Made by a program: the position numbers and the translations under genes
Shown: positions 53,900 through 64,000 of the stretch, piece after piece
Numbering within the stretch: position 1 is the first letter of the stretch
Layout: every line of letters begins with the position of its first letter
The notes under the pieces: generated by a model
Databases searched by the model: none
What the model was told of the DNA's origin: nothing
The model's input: only the letters and a program-made list of their open reading frames with translations
Assembly (NCBI RefSeq): GCF_029784165.1
Contig: NC_073696.1
Span: 48,677,315-48,741,314, forward strand
Reading direction: 5' to 3'
Length of the DNA: 64,000 bases
DNA from: Wyeomyia smithii
Lineage: Eukaryota; Arthropoda; Insecta; Diptera; Culicidae

Positions 53900-56800
53900 A
53901 AAGTTAATACGATAGTTACTTCAATTAACACTATAGAATAACCTTTTTTGTTCGATAACGCTCATGCGATAACCTTAACCGGCTACAAATATTTTGAAGC
54001 TCGGCAACTGGTTTATAATAAAGGGTAACATAGCGCGATAATAATAAAAGTTTAATTTTCATATTATGCACTATGAAGTTTGTCGAACCAGATATTCGAT
54101 ACGTGGAGCCATAATAAAAACAAGTTTTTTTAACACACTTTTCCATTTCACATGCGAAAAAAGAAGCCAGCCTTCACCTGTTGTTCCAATTACAGAGACA
54201 AGGCTACCAGTCCAATTCAGTTAGAACGTAAACTCATATTAAATATACATTATAATAACTGCAATAAACGACTGAAATTGCAATATAAAGTGCAGCCATA
54301 ATTACCAATTCTCGAACCAGCCAGTAGCACCATTGCATCCGGGGAGAAGCAGATCCCGAAAAGTAGGCCCCTGAAACTGCAACCAGGCCGTGATGTTGTT
54401 GGCCGACGTCAATCCGGTGAGCGATTGAAATTTTATTGTTACTCGTCGTTCGAACGTCGACAGTCGGGACACGAAGAAAAAGCAAACCACGTCGGTACAC
54501 AGAAGGAAGCACAGCAAAGAAACAGCACAGCTTGTACGGAACAAATTTCAGTTGGTAGAAATTACTTCATAAGGAAGTAATAACCATTTTCGAGCAAATT
54601 TCATTCTCCGTAACTGAAACACACACACATACACTGATTAAGTTTCACTTCATTTATCATAAGCGCTCCGGGACACGAAAGGTGGCTTGCAAAGAAACGC
54701 GCGTAACATAAAATTGATTAGGGTTTCTGCGGTACTAATCGGTGGACGGTCAGTGTTTTTCGACAAACTATAGGAATCAGCAAGTCACACGATCAATGCA
54801 TGGATCATCCTTTTGCCGCTGTGAGAAGCAACAAAAAACCAGGTTTTAGGTACACTTTTTCACTCCTCTTCTATTTTTCGCCCAATTAAGCCAATTTTCG
54901 CAAATTGAGGAAGTAAACCATTGAGATCATGGAAGTTGTGAAGAGGTTAGAACTTGATCTTCGACACTAACAACATCATCACTAAATTAACCACATAAAG
55001 CACTGTAATGCACTGGTTTGGGGCGCCTTTGAAGAGCAATTCGCTGCCACAACTTGATCCAACAGGGTCAAACTAATTCTCGATGGTAAGCGTGATTCCT
55101 TTCACTCCTTCGATTTCTATCCGGGTTCTGGAGTCGTGCTGCCGGGATCACAACACCGAGCTCACCGAGGCGATTAAGGCACCACACACACCGTACCAGT
55201 CGATGAGATCGCTTGTTCGAGACTACTTTCGCTTTTGCAGAGCTACACAGCCTAGCGGAATCAGCGCTGTGTATTTCACCCACTTCCCACCTGATGCCGA
55301 AGACCACCAACAACAGCTCGGTAACGACTGGAGGCCATAGAGGAAAACGGTTTTATTTTTCAAAAAAAAACCTGAAGCAAATTGCAGGCTACTACCGACG
55401 CTCTGTATAGGTTCAATCTGCAATGTGGAGCGTCCGCACGACGCGGAACGTTGTTCACCAATGTAAATATATTTTGTTTTTGTTTCGTTGTGTTTCTTCC
55501 TAACTAATAATTTTCACAAGCAACAGGATTAAATTTCGAAGTCCGAACTGCAATCACCTACAGGTTACTACTAATTCTACAGCGAACAGATAGTAACTTT
55601 TTATTATTATTATTTTTATTACTATGAATCAAAACAATTACCCAACCAACTTCAACCCTGGTCAAGCAATGTTTCTAGCGCAAATCAAACCCCCTGCCAA
55701 ACACTTCAGCTACATTTACCCTAGCTCTTCGCGGACCTCATTTACCACCACACCATCGGGAGGCGAGCGAGAGTAATGCGATGCGAGTCCGCAAACTAGC
55801 AGTATTGAGCTGTACAAAAAAATCGCTTGCAGATACACACAGGTACCTATTCACAGGCCGGGTCTCGGCCTTTTTGAAAAGCACCTTTTTTCGCGATGGA
55901 ACGGAAAACCGCATCGGACGACTACTCGTGAAAAGCGTAGCTCTTTGTATTTTGGTCGAGCTTCCTCTCCTATTACTATTGTAGTGTATGGGCTCGACAA
56001 TCATAGCGCAGCAAAAGCTGTGGCACTCTGCTGAGAGCATGAATGGACTCTTCAAGTCAGTACTAGTGCGAGGGATCGGCATTAAAAGTCTTGCGCTGCT
56101 TTTGACGTCTTGTGCATGGTAGTCGTGAGAGCTATTTGTGTATGAGAAAAAGAAGCGGAAAAAATCCGCTGCAGAGACACGACGATTCACGGCGTGCCTA
56201 CTTAGCGGGAGCCGAGAAGGGCCCGGGTTGAATTTTTGTTGGCCGAGTGTATTATTTAGCTAGGAAGACATCTAGGTCTCAGCATAACGAGGGGTTCAAT
56301 GATGCGAAAGCGTCATTACTCGAAGGCAGGCTGATGATGTGCCGATTGTAGACGCAATATCTGAAGGATTGTGACCCTTTAAAGTTTGACTTCTACTGTC
56401 AGATTATTTGTATTTTTTCCACGGGGGAAAACTTATAATTGTACTTCAAGAGTAATTTTTGATTTATGCAGAAAAAGGTGATTTTTTTCAATTAATATCT
56501 AAAATGAAAAGCAAAATGGATGTAGTTTTCCAACGTCAAAATTTCTAAAAGTACAACAATTTTTTATAAATATTTGAATCCACGACATGCAAAATACATC
56601 TTGAAATATACTCTAATCATTAGCCAATATACCCGAGCACCTCAATTTACGAAAAATAAGTAACACTGAGACGAAAAACAAGGAATATCTTTGATGAAAG
56701 TTTGTATGCAAGCTACGACGTTTACAACTTGCACTCAAATAAATGTTGTAAAATACCACTTCATTAGTATTATTAATCATTTCTGTTGTCTTGCTTTCAT
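53900..56800. other. Unique, partly GC-richer stretch; no gene established
   Basis: Patches at 54300-54540, 55040-55340 and 55740-56240 are richer in G+C than the surroundings. They hold short open frames on both strands without recognisable domains. They may be 5' exons or promoter of the gene to the left, but no splice-consistent coding exon was found. Confidence 0.3.
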
Positions 56801-57204
56801 CGCATGAAATATAATGAGGTGTTTTGACAGTTCACTTTCATGCAAAAAGCGGGAAAGGAGAACTCTGGAAGGATTGAAAAAAATAACGTTTATGGATGCT
56901 TTTTTTCACTTTCACTCAAGAGTGTCAACAAATATCAACCCTGATCGTAGCACCCTCTATTATTACTTCCCGTTCCTAACACACCTCGAGCAACTACTCA
57001 TATAGCCTTGTGTAGTTATGTTTCTGACTGAGAGAGAATGTGTCCTCATACCTACACAGAGAATAATAGATGAAGAAAAACCTAGACAGAGAATAGTAGC
57101 CTACATGTGATCGAGACATTCAGTCAGTGTTCACCGCGAACACAGAACCGAACACTTTGATGGAAGAGTTCCGTTATGCTGAAATTACTTGACGAATTAA
57201 TATC

Positions 57205-58110
57205 ATTTTTGACGTAGAATTACGTCTTACGGCAACGTATTGGGAATTGTGGTGAAAATTGGAATACCGAAAACAACGATCGTTACAAAAACTATCAAAT
57301 TTCAAATGCTTATAACTCAGTTACTTTTTAACGGATTTTCTTCGTCCTTGCAGTATTCGATTGGAAAATCAGTAAAACATCCACCAAAATGCGGAAAATT
57401 GTGATTTTATAATACTATTTCAACCATTGAAATATGTTGGGGCTTGTTTCAAACACAGATTTCGACCAATCAGAATCAGAAAAGACAAGTATTTCCGGAA
57501 ACGAGAACATGCCCAGGGACTGAAAATCACCCTTAGATACCATTTTAAAATTCAAGATGGTGTAACATCCGGTTTACAGAAAACAGCCCAATATGACCGA
57601 ATCTCACCCAACATGGATAGTTTTGAAACCGAAATGATGCTCAGAGGTCAAAAATCAACTTTTGACACTATTATGAAGCCCAAGATGGCGACATCCGATT
57701 TCCGGAAATGACAAGCTATCACTGAATATGGGTATTTCCGTGATAAGGATGATTCACAGAAGACAAAAATCGACCCAGACGTCATTTTGAAATCCGAGGT
57801 GGCAACTTCCAGTTTCTGGAAAACAGCCAATAGTTATCCTGGAATCGTAATGATGCCCTAAGACCAGAAATTAAATCTAGACGCCATTTTTAAATCCTAG
57901 TTGGCGACTTCCGTTTTTCGAAAACGACCAAATCGCCATCTTGAATTTCAAACTGACGAATGGTGTCGATTCTAGAAATAACCATATTGGGTGGTAAATA
58001 TGGTTATTTCTAGAACCTAAATGATACCCAGAGCCCATAAATCGACATCAGTCGCCAGTTTGAAATCCGAGATGGCGACTTCTTGTTTCTGGAAAAAATG
58101 ACCAACAAAG
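57205..58110 (+). repeat. Dispersed repeat, longest copy
   Basis: Starts TTTTGACGTAGAATTACGTC as at 42655, then about five CCGGAA-type units (phrases CCGAAATGATG, CCCAAGATGGCGACATCC, GATTTCCGGAAATGAC) to about 58110. The right end found at 4469 and 43239 is absent. Confidence 0.6.
57970..58015. repeat. Perfect 19-bp palindrome with 8-base loop
   Basis: TTCTAGAAATAACCATATT at 57970-57988 is exactly complementary to 57997-58015, around GGGTGGTA. It lies in the CCGGAA-rich repeat and may mark an inverted junction of two units. Confidence 0.8.
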
Positions 58111-58489
58111 AAAATAACTTATGTATTGACATAAACATATTGATACAAGATAGTCTTATTGTTTATCATTCAAATAATTATTGAAACAGACATGTTTGCT
58201 TCAAATTTGTCCGTTGTGATCATCCTCGAATACAATAATGCAAGTAATGTAACAAACAACCTTATGAAGGTCTAATTTAACCAGGCGGTCCCGGATTTGC
58301 ACACAAACTTTCTGTTTTTTGAGAGAACTTTGTCATTTTTAGTTTTGATTTCTTCATCCTCGAACAGCCATCGATATTTAGGTATCATTTTGCAGTTTTC
58401 GTAAAAAAGTTCAAATCCGTAAAAAAATTGAAAGTTTTTTTATAATTGTTTTTCCTTATTTTTTTTCCACAGTGCACAGGGAAAAATAA

Positions 58490-58690
58490 TTTATAGTGGA
58501 CCTCTTTCCTTTTTTAACCAATAGTGGACCACCCGTCAGAATAATTCAATTACTTTTAACATAAATCGGAATTTATGAATGTTTGTGATGCAGGCTGGCT
58601 GGACAAAAGGTTTTCGATGGAAGTTTTCTAATAATGCCTCGAGTTTTTGCATAAATTGAGTTAATCTGGCGAGTACGCCACTATCGGTTC
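58490..58690. mobile_element. TA-target MITE family, copy A (decayed)
   Basis: Inverted ends with TATAGTGGACCTC and ATAGTGGACCACCCGTCAG at left, and CTGGCGAGTACGCCACTAT at right. The core AAATCGGAATTTATGAATG is in inverted orientation relative to copy B. Confidence 0.55.
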
Positions 58691-58817
58691 ATTTAGCCAA
58701 GTTTCTTTGGAAAGACAAAACAATTTTCTACAGCTTTTTTAAAAACATCACACCAATCCAACAAACAGTCTCTAAAAAAAAATTTAACCAAAACCAAATA
58801 GAGACTGTATGCGTATA

Positions 58818-59564
58818 AAGTCATACCTCGATATAAGGCAAACTCGATATAACGTAACTTTTACCTCGATATAACGTAACTTTGAAAATGTATTGAAATT
58901 GAAAATAATTAATACAGCAACTGTTTTTGGGGTATAAATTGCTTCAAAATAAATGTTTATAGTAAGTTTTGAGATTAATCAAACTAATACGAAAATTGAC
59001 TTTAATGGGCAAAAGAAAGGTTCAAATATACTAATAGGTGATGGAAAATAGGTTTTCACGCATCCTCCAGTAACAATTCACAGTCTTGCATCAATTAGAA
59101 AAAAAATTTTTTTGCTTGTTGAAATTTTCTCTAAATGGGCATAAGAAAGATTAAAAAATACTGATAGGTTGATGGGAAATAGGTTTTCGCGCAGCTTTAA
59201 GTAACCGTCAACAGTCTTGCATCAATTAAAAAATTTTTTTTGCTTGTTGAAAATTGTCCTAAATGGACATAAGAATGGTTTAAAATTACTGATGGGTGAT
59301 GGGAAATAGGTTTTCACGCATCTTTGAGTAACCTGTGTATCAATTGAAAAAACAAATTTTTTTTGCTTCTGAAAATATTTCTAAATGGGCATAAGAAAGG
59401 TTTTAAAATACTGATAGGTGATGGAAAATGGGTTTTCGCCATATTTGAGTAACCATTAACATTCTTGCATAAATAAGAAGAATTTTTTTTTGCTTCGATA
59501 TAACGTAACTCGATATAACGTAACGAAAATAAAAATAAAGTTGCCTTATATCGAGGTATGACTG
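58818..59564. mobile_element. pogo-like MITE with internal minisatellite
   Basis: Inverted ends AGTCATACCTCGATATAAGG (from about 58818, and inverted to 59564). TA precedes the left end; the right flank is TT, probably a mutated TA. Subterminal CTCGATATAACGTAAC is repeated at both ends. No transposase. The pogo-type assignment rests on the CAGT-like end and TA target only. Confidence 0.65.
58990..59490 (+). repeat. About 122-bp tandem repeat, four units
   Basis: Units starting near 58990, 59113, 59242 and 59367 share TAAATGGGCATAAGAAAGGTT, TGATGGGAAATAGGTTTTC and AGTAACC. They sit inside the MITE 58818-59564. Confidence 0.75.
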
Positions 59565-59669
59565 TTGTGGACCCCCATTATAAGTATTTTGTGAACGTGA
59601 AAGGGGAAGATGCAATTATACCACAATTTGTAACGAATAACTACAGTATTTGGAAAATATAGGGATATA

Positions 59670-59917
59670 GGGTAAATTAACCTATAGTGGACCACTTTCT
59701 TATGGTGAACCACCCCCTAATAAATTGAATTTATGTGTAAACTTGAGGAATTTTCAGAAAACTTCCATCGGGAATCTTCTTATCCGGCCAATCTGCATCA
59801 CAAATATTCATAAGCCCCGGTTTATGTCAAGAGAAATAAGGTTATTCTGACGAGTGGTCCACAACAGGCCCACAATACAAAAATACAATAAAGGGTCCAC
59901 TATAGGTTTATTCACCC
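59670..59917. mobile_element. TA-target MITE family, copy B
   Basis: 248 bp beginning GGGTAAATTAACCTATAGTG, ending TATTCACCC, with TA on both sides (59668-59669 and 59918-59919). Non-coding. Confidence 0.8.
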
Positions 59918-59933
59918 TAAATTTTCCTAATTT

Positions 59934-60167
59934 TTGCAAATTAACCTATAGTGGCCCCTTTTCTTGAAGTGGACCACCCACCAGAATAATTTATGCGAAA
60001 AATCGAGACATTCTTAGGAAACTTACAGCGGGAAACATCTTATCCAACCAATCTGCATCAGAATCACAAGAAACATTTATAAATTCCGATTTATGTTAAA
60101 AGAAATTTAGGTAATCTGACAAATGGTCCACTCTTGGAAGGGCCGTCCACTTTAGAATTATTTACAC
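59934..60167. mobile_element. TA-target MITE family, copy C
   Basis: Ends decayed (CAAATTAACCTATAGTGG at left, TTTACAC at right), TA at the right. The core carries the uninterrupted ACATTTATAAATTCCG, which is the empty site for the nested insertion in copy E. Confidence 0.7.
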
Positions 60168-60272
60168 TAATTGTAAAATGATATTGTGAAAAGTGATCAT
60201 TATATGCCAAATGTTTCAGAAATGCATCAAAAATTCCTTTTGGAAACGAGACTGGGAAGATTTAAAAATATA

Positions 60273-60452
60273 GAGTAAATTAATCTATAGTGGACTCCTT
60301 TCCTATAGTGGACCACCCGCCAGATTAAATCAATTTAAGAGAAAATTTGACAGGATTTTTGGAAAATAATTTGGATAATTTACCCTATTCCGATTTATGT
60401 TAGGAGAAATTGAGGTAATCTGACGGGTGGTTCACTATTGATAAATTCACCC
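60273..60452. mobile_element. TA-target MITE family, copy D (deleted)
   Basis: Left end GAGTAAATTAATCTATAGTG preceded by TA; right end AAATTCACCC. A relic AATTTACCC-TA before TTCCGATTTATG suggests it once held a nested copy at the same site as copy E. Confidence 0.6.
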
Positions 60453-60471
60453 ACACAGCTGTTTGAAAGTA

Positions 60472-60949
60472 GGGTGAATTGACCTACAGTGGACCATATT
60501 CCTATAGTGGACCACCCGCCAGATTAACTCAATTTATGCGAGAACTCGAGAATTTTCAGCAAACTTCCATCGTAAAGCATTTTGTCCAGCCTGTCTGCAT
60601 CACAAACATTTATAGGGTAAATTAACCTATAGTGGCCCCCTTATTTTATCAACCCATAGTGGACCACCCATCAGATTAGCTCCATTTCTCTTAACATTGA
60701 TCAAAATTTATAAATGTATATGATGCAGATTGGATGGATAACATGTTTCCTGATGGAATTTTCCTGAAAATCCCTCGCGTTTCCGAAGAATTTTTGGTTC
60801 ATCTGGCGGTGGTCCACTATAGGAAAGGGGTCCATTATAGGTTAGTTTACCCTAAATTTCGATTTATGTTAAGAGAAATTTAATTAATCTGACAGGTGGT
60901 CCACTATAGGTTAATAAATTAAAGGGGTCCACTATAGGTTAATTTACCC
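60472..60949. mobile_element. TA-target MITE family, copy E, carrying nested copy F
   Basis: Outer ends GGGTGAATTGACC (60472, TA before it) and AATTTACCC (60949). It is interrupted at its TTATA site by a second family member at 60615-60852. Confidence 0.8.
60615..60852. mobile_element. TA-target MITE family, copy F nested in copy E
   Basis: 238 bp from GGGTAAATTAACC to GTTTACCC. TA at 60613-60614 and at 60853-60854. Removing it and one TA restores ACATTTATAAATTTCG, as in copy C, so the ends and the target duplication are fixed by comparison. Confidence 0.85.
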
Positions 60950-61031
60950 AAGTTTTGTCAGCGAAGAAAAAATGTATTGAATTGCTTTAAAATAAGCTGT
61001 TTGGTCCAAAAATAGTTTTGATTTTTTTTTT

Positions 61032-61073
61032 GGGTAAATTAACCTAAAGTGGACCCCTTCCCTATAATGGCGT
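61032..61073. mobile_element. TA-target MITE family, terminal fragment G
   Basis: GGGTAAATTAACCTAAAGTG and CTATAATGGCG form one end only. Confidence 0.6.
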
Positions 61074-61295
61074 TGGTAATACATATAGGTATACGTAATA
61101 ATAAATTATGTTATATTGATTATCACGAAGATGTAAAAACAAACACTCATGTTTTTTTTTTCATTTCTTGAGCAACCTATAACGACCTAGACGCTCGATA
61201 TGGACTACTTTGCGGATTTCAAGTCGTTATTAATTTCGCTTGATGATTTTTGGTTCAATAATCCGAGAGTATCCGGAACACAACCGGGACAGGCC

Positions 61296-61460
61296 TGCTT
61301 ATTTATACACACTTCGCAGCCAACTGTTTAGTGTACAGGACATTTGCGGGGCTAGCGCTACGATCCAACTGACACTAACAGTCTCCCCCGAGCCGAGACT
61401 CGAACCTACGACGACTGGCTTGATGGGCCAGCATCGTACTTCGAGACCATCTGGGAGATT
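61296..61460 (-). mobile_element. SINE family A
   Basis: On the minus strand: ATCTCCCAGATGGTCTCGAA, GTTCGAGTCTCGGC (B box), CAGTTGGATCGTAGCGCTAG and CTGTACACTAAACAG, ending near a TATAAATAA stretch. The tail is shorter than in the copy at 49100. Confidence 0.75.
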
Positions 61461-62260
61461 AAATAGTACTTTTTCAATAAAATGATGATAAATACTAATT
61501 TTAACATTGAGAAACTTTTAGTTTTCTTTTTATGATTGCCCTAGCTACTGATCAAATATTGAGAACTTCTACTTGTTTTTTGTATCAACCATTAGTGGCT
61601 CAGTTAATATGCGCAATCGATTTATGGTTTTAGTGTTTAATAGCGGAGAAAATCGAGAAATGACTTGGGGTGTCTATTTTATCACATTTTCATCTACAGA
61701 TCATCTTGAATAATTAACGTGATGTCTTGTAAGTCGATATGACACGAAACCATAACGACCATATTGTAATTATGATTAGCTTGGCATTTTTGTAATAAAA
61801 ATTAGAACTCTATTTTGTTACATACGCGTCGTCACATTTTTAAACGTTTTAGGGTTTTAGATGCATGTAACTTTACTATTCAACAAAAGTCTCAGCTTAT
61901 TTGTCAGCGCATCTGCAGGCTTGTTCAAGCGCTATTGAGTTCACTCTCGCTGCGACCAGTTTATCAAAGATCTCGGGTGCACTATTATATTAATGATCAG
62001 ATGATTACACAGTGCAACAATTTTTTGCCTTGGCTTCTATGCATGATTTTTTGATGAAGTTTGATGCGAAAATGAATTACTCCGAGTTTGATCACTTTTC
62101 AACTTAAGGGGCAACAATTGCGCCATTTTGAATATTTGAGAAATCGGAAATTTTTTATGTTTTTTCGACGCCATTTTGTTTTAAGACCAAATATCAAAAT
62201 TCTAAGAGTTTGTCCACATATTAACATCTTCTTACCCATCTTAAAAAAAAAAATCTTAAA
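61461..62260. other. AT-rich stretch, no gene seen
   Basis: Short frames only and no recognised element. Confidence 0.4.
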
Positions 62261-62272
62261 TCGGACAAAAAC

Positions 62273-62607
62273 TGGTTTATCTCGACGTTAAATTAACTTA
62301 TTTGAAGTCTGTTTAATGTAATATCAAGAGTGTAAGCGATACTCAAAGATACAATAACAATTTGTCTTCACATGATCCTCTCCTTTTTGCGGGGAGGGGG
62401 TCGCATTTGACTTTATCCAAGTCGCGATGATTCTGTCTCATAGTTGAAGCGAGATTTTTATGTTCTGACCGGTCCTGGCCAAAAATGCAACCCCCTCCTC
62501 ACAAAAGGGGGAAACAAATTGTTATTGTATCTTTGAGTATCGCTTACACTCTTGATACTACATTAAACAGATTTCAAATAAGTTAATCCAACGTCGAGAT
62601 AAATCTA
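62273..62607. mobile_element. Long foldback element (arms about 125-130 bp)
   Basis: Left arm 62273-62406 and right arm 62482-62607 are near-perfect complements. Shared words include TCGACGTT, AACTTATTTGAA, AGAGTGTAAGCGATACTC and ACAATAACAATTTGT. The central loop is about 75 bp. A further outer pair, TCGGACAAAAACT at 62261 and AGTTTTTGTCCGA near 62849, suggests the right arm was split by about 240 bp. Confidence 0.8.
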
Positions 62608-63229
62608 TTTTAGTATTGTAGGGGAATTGGGGCAAAATTGATATGTTGCTGACATTTTACGTGGATCAGACACCTACCAATCGATTCCTGAGCCTTTTTT
62701 ACTCAATAAAAGACATAATTTGACTACCACTTGTAGATATTAGCGTATTACCATTAATGCTCGGACATATTTGATATGGTTTTGCTTTGTGAAACATACT
62801 ATAACCATGCCAAAACCGGTTTCGTAGAATCACCGTTTTGGACTCAGTTTTTGTCCGATATAAGATCTGTTTTTTTTTGACGTTGACTAACGTCTATATC
62901 GAAATTAGGCCCCTGAATTTGAAAATCTAGTAATTCAACCAGGGAAAACCAGAGAAAAGTGGTCAGGTTTTGAGCGCTTATTTTGCAGTCATCTATAATC
63001 AGGTTTTCGAGGTTTTGGCATCAATCGATCAGAAATTCTTTTACGGTTAAATTTATGTAACAAAAACAAACTATTGTTTGAGATACACTATTGAAAAATT
63101 GGTAATTAATATCGATTGTCTAAATCATACCGCGCAGCCAATCACTACCCCTCTTCCCAAGCACAGTCGACACTAACGGATACAATCGATCTGACTTTGT
63201 TGTTATTGTTGTTGTCACTTTCTGTTTCC

Positions 63230-64000
63230 GATGTTTATGCTGCTGCTAGCGGAAAAAACCTTGCAAATATGCATCTTTTTGTTGGTGTTAATTTTACGAC
63301 AGCGGCGCCGGCCCATCATTCTGATTCCAAAACCGCACCAGTGACATGCGGACGCTAGGTGATAGCAGCTGAAAGGAGGAAATACAAAATAGTACCGGTC
63401 ATCTCGTGCCGGTTTCCCCGTAATGCTGGTGGCTTTAGTAGTAAATGGCTACTGCAAAACACTTAAATGGCTGGAATTCTGGACGGACTAACCAGGAAAC
63501 TATAATCGGCAACTGGCACCTTTTGGTGCCTCGAAATTTTGGTACAGAAGCGGCAAATTGAATTTTCTGTTTTACCAAATGCTGCTGCTAGCGGAAAAAA
63601 CCTTGCAAAAATGCATGTTTGTGTTGGTGTTAATATTATGACAGCGGCCGGCGCAGCTTTCAAGAAACATTTGTCTCTACCATTCCATCAGCTATGTAGC
63701 CCCTCCTTTTTTCTAATTATCTGACGAAGCCTTGGTATAAAACGTATCGTTCGAACATTTCACCCCATCAGTTTCATTATCAAACCGTACCGGGTACATA
63801 CGGACGCTCGGTGTTAGCAGCTAAAAGAAGGAAAAACAAAATAGTACCGGTCATCTCGTGCCGGTTTGACCCGTGATGCTGGTGGCTACTGCAAAATACT
63901 GAAATGGCTGGAATTCTGGACGGAAACCAGTAAACAAGAAATCGGCAACTGGCACCTTTTGGTGCCTCGCAGTTTTATAATAGAAGCGGTTAGTTGAATT
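63230..64000 (+). repeat. Tandem repeat running off the window
   Basis: Unit 1 (63230-63565) and unit 2 (63575-64000) share GCTGCTAGCGGAAAAAACCT, AATAGTACCGGTCATCTCG, TGGCTGGAATTCTGGACGG and the hairpin GGCACCTTTTGGTGCC. Unit 1 lacks about 110 bp present in unit 2. Differences at codon positions look neutral, so it is probably non-coding. Confidence 0.75.

Noticed and set aside
54234..54544. Minus-strand frame with a hydrophobic start
   Set aside because: It begins with TTG, not ATG, has no recognised domain, and has no good acceptor upstream. It could still be UTR.
55083..55340. Overlapping open frames on both strands at 55.1-55.4 kb
   Set aside because: Neither product has a known motif. 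Overlap on both strands is typical of GC-richer non-coding DNA.
63116..63358. Leu-rich frame resembling a secreted protein
   Set aside because: TTG start. Its second half lies in the tandem repeat, whose units differ by amino-acid-changing substitutions and a deletion, so it is not under coding constraint.

Overview
The window looks like a culicine mosquito nuclear genome, most likely Aedes. The only well-supported host gene is the Tec-family tyrosine kinase Btk29A on the minus strand. It has insect-type splice sites, introns from about 60 bp to over 15 kb, and dense mosquito-type transposons (I-group LINEs, tRNA-derived SINEs, Tc1/mariner, hAT and other TIR elements). Species was judged from this content only.

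Layout. (1) 0.2-3.9 kb: a broken, intron-containing gene with transposase-like motifs, flanked by weak inverted repeats and followed by a CCGGAA-rich dispersed repeat. (2) 4.0-4.4 kb: a possible tiny transcription unit (TATA box, signal-like peptide, 61-nt intron, poly(A) signal). (3) 5.9-10.6 kb: Btk29A 3' flank and nine coding exons (linker, SH3, SH2, kinase), read right to left. (4) 10.6-26.1 kb: a 15.5-kb Btk29A intron. It holds a 3'-truncated I-group LINE, a roughly 5.2-kb AATAAAG heptamer array starting inside that LINE's ORF1, and a TIR element split by a second LINE and a hAT MITE. (5) 26.06-26.42 kb: the Gln-rich Btk29A exon. (6) 26.4-31 kb: relics of an I-group ORF1 and a Ty3/gypsy pol. 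(7) 31-37 kb: mostly unique DNA. (8) 37-44 kb: SINE pieces, a palindromic Tc1 element, a possible solo LTR, two mariner relics, a shattered minisatellite and a minimal LINE tail. (9) 44-48 kb: mostly unique DNA with two candidate upstream Btk29A exons. (10) 48-53 kb: SINEs and duplicated palindromes. (11) 53-57 kb: unique, partly GC-richer DNA. (12) 57-64 kb: a repeat cluster that includes a self-nested TA-target MITE family, a pogo-like MITE, a long foldback and a tandem repeat running off the end.

Btk29A is a cytoplasmic tyrosine kinase. The visible exons join in frame into 610 residues: Gln-rich linker, SH3, SH2 and a kinase domain with every key residue seen. Its N-terminal PH/Btk-motif exons were not found. 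Both LINE copies in the large intron lie antisense to the kinase gene. Nearly every array unit carries the hexamer AATAAA on the plus strand but not in the Btk29A sense transcript.

No bacterial-type operons, CRISPR arrays, rRNA genes or intact tRNA genes were seen.
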